DNA of 10,000 bases. Source: Rheinheimera sp. Lineage in GTDB: Bacteria > Pseudomonadota > Gammaproteobacteria > Enterobacterales > Alteromonadaceae. The notes under the pieces were generated by a model. It saw nothing but the letters and a program-made list of their open reading frames with translations, had not been told where the DNA came from and ran no database searches. A program made the translations under genes and the position numbers. Where the stretch lies: contig NZ_JAIWOI010000141.1 of the NCBI RefSeq assembly GCF_020217005.1, forward strand, positions 1-10,000. Direction: 5' to 3'. Of the stretch, positions 6,694 through 10,000 are shown in pieces; the stretch's first letter is position 1, and each line of letters begins with the position of its first letter.

Positions 6694-6769
6694 GGATGCT
6701 TAGCTCAGCCGGGAGAGCATCGCCCTTACAAGGCGGGGGTCACTGGTTCGATCCCAGTAGCATCCACCA
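6694..6769 (+). tRNA. tRNA-Val(TAC), copy 1
   Basis: A 76-nt tRNA with encoded CCA. The acceptor stem pairs GGATGCT (6694–6700) with AGCATCC, the anticodon TAC is at 6727–6729 in loop CTTACAA, and the T arm is ACTGG-TTCGATC-CCAGT. It differs from the other copies by C in the D loop (CAGCCGGG) and T in the T loop. It resembles E. coli tRNA-Val(UAC), and gltX lies on the other side as in E. coli. Confidence 0.97.
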
Positions 6770-6826
6770 TCTTTTTGAAATTCTCCAAGAGATGTTTAAA
6801 TCGTTGTAGTCATGTTGTTATGCCCA

Positions 6827-6902
6827 GGATGCTTAGCTCAGCTGGGAGAGCATCGCCCTTACAAGGCGGGGGTCACTGGTTCGAACCCAGTAGCATCCAC
6901 CA
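6827..6902 (+). tRNA. tRNA-Val(TAC), copy 2
   Basis: A 76-nt tRNA with acceptor stem GGATGCT/AGCATCC, anticodon TAC at 6860–6862, T loop TTCGAAC and encoded CCA. It follows copy 1 by 57 bp without a terminator, so it is co-transcribed and released by processing. Confidence 0.97.
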
Positions 6903-6940
6903 TCTTATTAGATGTCCAAGTGTAACAATGAATAGTCCCA

Positions 6941-7016
6941 GGACGCTTAGCTCAGCTGGGAGAGCATCGCCCTTACAAGGCGGGGGTCACTGGTTCGAAC
7001 CCAGTAGCGTCCACCA
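6941..7016 (+). tRNA. tRNA-Val(TAC), copy 3 (acceptor variant)
   Basis: A 76-nt tRNA with anticodon TAC at 6974–6976. Its acceptor stem reads GGACGCT/AGCGTCC, so both sides changed together relative to the other copies and pairing is kept. The two 74-bp degenerate repeats that follow carry the same AGCGTCC end, so they derive from this copy. Confidence 0.97.
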
Positions 7017-7158
7017 TCTTTTTAAAGAGCGCATCGCCGCACTTTACAAAGAACAGGCTGTGACTGGATTAAACCCAGTAGCGTCCACCATCTTTTTAAA
7101 GAGCGCATCGCCGCACTTTATAAAGAACAGGCTGTGACTGGATTAAACCCAGTAGCGT
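7011..7158 (+). repeat. Two 74-bp tandem repeats made from a decayed tRNA-Val 3' part
   Basis: Units 7011–7084 and 7085–7158 are identical except C7047/T7121. Each begins with the CCACCA tail of the preceding tRNA or tRNA remnant, then has a spacer CATCTTTTTAAAGAG. After this comes a corrupted tRNA segment: GCATCGCCGCACTTTACAAAG recalls the anticodon arm (CATCGCCCTTACAAGG), and GACTGGATTAAACCCAGTAGCGTCC is the T arm and 3' acceptor strand. The T stem ACTGG/CCAGT still pairs but the loop is ATTAAAC rather than TTCGAAC. The 5' acceptor strand and D arm are absent, so neither unit can form a tRNA. Both lie inside the tRNA-Val transcription unit. The layout resembles the rtT repeats after E. coli tyrT, which also repeat a tRNA tail. 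Confidence 0.9.
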
Positions 7159-7202
7159 CCACCATCTTTTTAGATGCCAATGTGTAACAAAGAATAGTCC
7201 CA

Positions 7203-7278
7203 GGATGCTTAGCTCAGCTGGGAGAGCATCGCCCTTACAAGGCGGGGGTCACTGGTTCGAACCCAGTAGCATCCACCA
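7203..7278 (+). tRNA. tRNA-Val(TAC), copy 4
   Basis: A 76-nt tRNA with acceptor stem GGATGCT/AGCATCC, anticodon TAC at 7236–7238, T loop TTCGAAC and encoded CCA; its sequence equals copy 2. The preceding spacer (7172–7202, ending AGAATAGTCCCAG) closely matches that before copy 3 (6911–6940), so tRNA and leader were duplicated together. Confidence 0.97.
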
Positions 7279-7285
7279 TCCCCTT

Positions 7286-7361
7286 TTCCCCTTTAAAGAA
7301 AATCATCGCTCTCTTTACACAAGACCAAGGCGAACTGGTTCGAACCCAGTAGCATCCACTA
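7286..7361 (+). pseudogene. Decayed tRNA-Val 3' fragment
   Basis: The right end (7334–7361) is an intact T arm ACTGG-TTCGAAC-CCAGT plus AGCATCC and ACTA, so the CCA tail is broken. To its left, TTTAAAGA, CATCGC and TTTACA appear in the same order as in the 74-bp repeats, but there is no 5' acceptor strand, D arm or pairable anticodon stem. It therefore cannot be a working tRNA. Confidence 0.8.
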
Positions 7362-7639
7362 TCTACCTTCTACCTTTTTGATAAATACCGCACTTCTTCG
7401 GCAAAAAAATATCGTTTTTATGGACTGGCTTAAAACTCAGGACCTGGGTCCAACAAAAATTCACTAATATCTTGTTTTTAATCATTTTTAATATTTTGTT
7501 TTTAGCACTTTTTCGCTTATTAATAGTTTTTCCTAAATCAGAAAAGCAGGAACCCTTGAATTCATTTAAAAAATTTACAGCTTTTTAGTTTTTTAATGGC
7601 TATATTTGATAGAAATGATAAAAGGTATCTCATTCATTT
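7362..7639. other. AT-rich intergenic region before the receiver–TPR gene
   Basis: This 278-bp gap has no gene. Its left end (7388–7440) carries CCGCACTT and GACTGGCTTAAAACTCAG, which look like a further, heavily decayed copy of the 74-bp tRNA-derived unit. From about 7450 the sequence is very AT-rich with many T-runs. TATATT (7601–7606) could be a -10 element but no matching -35 is visible. I see no clear intrinsic terminator for the tRNA operon. Confidence 0.5.
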
Positions 7640-9256
7640 ATGGCAGTAAAACTTAATAAGGACATTCAGATACTGGTTGTAGATGAGCAGCCTTTAACTC
7701 AGAACTACTTACGCTATGCGTTGGAGACTCTGGGTTATCCGGGTTTTCATTATGCTGAAAATTCTGCTGCCGCCTTAACTTTGTGTCGTGATAAAGCGTT
7801 CGACTTGATCATTTGCTCCTTTAATTTAAATGGCAAAGACGGCTATCAACTCTATCAGGAGCTGAAGGTCCGTAACTTATTTCGCCATTGTACCGGCTTC
7901 ATTTTTATCAGTGCCGAGACAGATCCAAGCCTGGTGCATAGCGTTCTGGAGTTACAGCCTGACGAATTTATGGTGAAACCTTTTGCTATCAAAGATTTAA
8001 AATCCCGCATCGACCGCACAATACGACGTAAAAACTTATTTCGTCCTTTGTATAGCCTGATGGATGAGAATAAAACAGATGCCGCCCTAAAGTTGCTGGA
8101 TCAGTGGCAGAAACAGGGCTATCAGCCTAAGTACAACAGCATGTTGTTAAAAATAAAAGGCGAGATACTGCAGCAAGCAGCACGCTGGACCGAAGCCGAG
8201 CAGTTTTACAGTAATCTGGTTCACAACGAGAGTCTGAATTGGGTAAAGCTTGGATTAGCACGCTGTCTTATTCAACGGGAACGTTACCCTGAAGCCACGG
8301 CTTTGTTGCAACCTTTACTGCAAAAAGCGGATATGAAACTGGCAGCTTTGGATTTGCTGTCAGACATACATCTGCAGCAGCAAATGTATAAAAAAGCTTT
8401 GGCAGACCTGCTGCAAGCCACAGATATGGCCCCGCGAAACTTGCTACGCCAACAAAAACTGATGCATTTATCACGCTTAAATCATGATTATGAGCATCAG
8501 TTTAAGGCAGCCAAAGACTTACTGCGGTTTGCCCGTTTTTCTGTGTATGAACAACCAGATCTTTACCTGAATCTGGCTCGTGCTTCTATCGATTACGCCT
8601 TAAGTGTTGATGAAGACGAGCAAACCAGCCGATTATCCAAAGTCGCGAATGACACTTTAACCAATATGCGCCAGATGTTTCCCGAGCAACCCAAGCAAGA
8701 GCAACAAGTGGTGGTGCAGGCTCGTATTTATTATCTTAAGGATCAGGTTGAAAAAGCGAAACAGCTGCTCTTGGCCCTGGAGAAAAGCTCTGCGGCACAA
8801 GATGCTGAGGATATTCTGGATAAAGCCAAAGCTTTGCATGAAGTTGGCTTATTAAGTAGTTCACGGGAGTTACTGAAGCAACTAACACAAGACGAGAACA
8901 AGCTGAAACAGGCAGATCCTGTTTTTATAACTTACCTACGCCAGGAGCAACAGGAACGTGAAACCCTACCTATGGGGCCAAGAGAATTCAACAACAATGC
9001 GGTGCTCTTGTACGAAAAAGGTCAATGGCATCAAGCTCTGAATGCTTTTATACAGGCTTTTAAGATTATGCCTGGCAATGCGGGTATTGCCTTAAACTTG
9101 CTGCAGTCGTTGCGTTCAACTGAAAATATTGATCCGTCAATTCAGACCGAACAACTGCGTTTGCAATGTGAGGTTATGCTGTCGAAAGCCAAACTAAACC
9201 AGGAACAGCAAAAACGTTGGCAGCAGTTACAAGGCCAGCAGAAAATTGCGATTTAA
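7640..9256 (+). CDS. Receiver-domain protein with TPR repeats; phospho-aspartate replaced by serine
   Basis: The product has 538 residues. Residues 8–128 form a CheY-like receiver: ILVVDEQP (11–18) has the acidic D15/E16, FIFISAETD (88–95) gives the switch Ser91, and FMVKPF (110–115) gives the invariant Lys113. In FDLIICSFNLNGKDG (54–68) the position of the phosphorylated Asp, normally followed by x-N/M-x-P-G, is Ser60. Without that Asp, normal histidine-kinase phosphorylation is unlikely. The rest is helical with TPR-like repeats, clearest at about 163–196, 234–267 and 449–482 (FNNNAVLLYEKGQWHQALNAFIQAFKIMP), and no DNA-binding or enzymatic output domain is visible. A protein-interaction role follows by inference. 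Receiver–TPR proteins of this layout occur in Shewanella and Vibrio relatives. No kinase gene is adjacent. The ATG at 7640 is supported by the domain start; AAAGG lies 14 bases upstream, which is long. It converges on the DUF2919 gene with a 14-bp gap. Confidence 0.87.
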   Translation: MAVKLNKDIQILVVDEQPLTQNYLRYALETLGYPGFHYAENSAAALTLCRDKAFDLIICSFNLNGKDGYQLYQELKVRNLFRHCTGFIFISAETDPSLVHSVLELQPDEFMVKPFAIKDLKSRIDRTIRRKNLFRPLYSLMDENKTDAALKLLDQWQKQGYQPKYNSMLLKIKGEILQQAARWTEAEQFYSNLVHNESLNWVKLGLARCLIQRERYPEATALLQPLLQKADMKLAALDLLSDIHLQQQMYKKALADLLQATDMAPRNLLRQQKLMHLSRLNHDYEHQFKAAKDLLRFARFSVYEQPDLYLNLARASIDYALSVDEDEQTSRLSKVANDTLTNMRQMFPEQPKQEQQVVVQARIYYLKDQVEKAKQLLLALEKSSAAQDAEDILDKAKALHEVGLLSSSRELLKQLTQDENKLKQADPVFITYLRQEQQERETLPMGPREFNNNAVLLYEKGQWHQALNAFIQAFKIMPGNAGIALNLLQSLRSTENIDPSIQTEQLRLQCEVMLSKAKLNQEQQKRWQQLQGQQKIAI

Positions 9257-9270
9257 CCCGCCAAAGGCCG

Positions 9271-10000
<730 letters not shown>

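Noticed and set aside
6775..7137. A 120-codon open frame across tRNA-Val copies 2 and 3 and the repeats (contains SSAGRASPLQGGGHWFEPSS twice)
   Set aside because: That peptide is the well-known false translation of tRNA genes. The frame runs through two intact tRNAs and has no ribosome-binding site. A protamine-like peptide as described for E. coli tyrT cannot be excluded but has no support here.
7440..7451. GGACC-TG-GGTCC as a tRNA operon terminator
   Set aside because: The loop would be too small for the full stem and no T-run follows.

Overview
The window reads as a chromosomal housekeeping segment of a gammaproteobacterium. The proteins resemble Escherichia coli counterparts closely, with SerA, RpiA and LigA at nearly identical lengths. 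Gene order is also typical of the class: ygfB diverging from zapA–6S RNA–fthC, then rpiA–serA, and gltX diverging from a tRNA-Val cluster with ligA nearby. The moderate GC content, the DUF481 outer-membrane protein and the receiver–TPR protein suggest an Alteromonadales/Chromatiaceae marine or freshwater type. Rheinheimera is my guess, made from memory without a search.

Left part (1–4160): a partial ygfB (minus) lies back to back with zapA (plus). The 6S RNA gene follows zapA directly, and its promoter sits at the end of zapA. Next come fthC (folate one-carbon metabolism), rpiA (pentose phosphate pathway) and serA (first step of serine synthesis). The gaps after 6S RNA and after rpiA hold short palindromic repeats. 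A perfect 26-bp inverted repeat fills the gap between serA and the convergent DUF481 gene.

Middle part (4160–7440): a minus-strand DUF481 outer-membrane protein gene and gltX are separated by two more palindromic repeats. Diverging from gltX is a stable-RNA operon with a perfect-consensus promoter and four intact tRNA-Val(TAC) genes. Between and after these are at least three degenerate copies of the tRNA 3' part, two of them as a nearly perfect 74-bp tandem repeat. This is the most unusual structure in the window and recalls the tRNA-tail repeats of the E. coli tyrT operon.

Right part (7440–10000): after an AT-rich spacer comes a 538-residue receiver–TPR protein whose receiver has serine at the usual phospho-aspartate position. 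Convergent to it are a DUF2919 membrane-protein gene and the 3' end of ligA, which overlap by 8 bp.

I see no phage, CRISPR array or obvious undescribed multi-gene system. The points worth following are the tRNA-remnant repeats, the altered receiver, the short ZapA and the two families of palindromic repeats.
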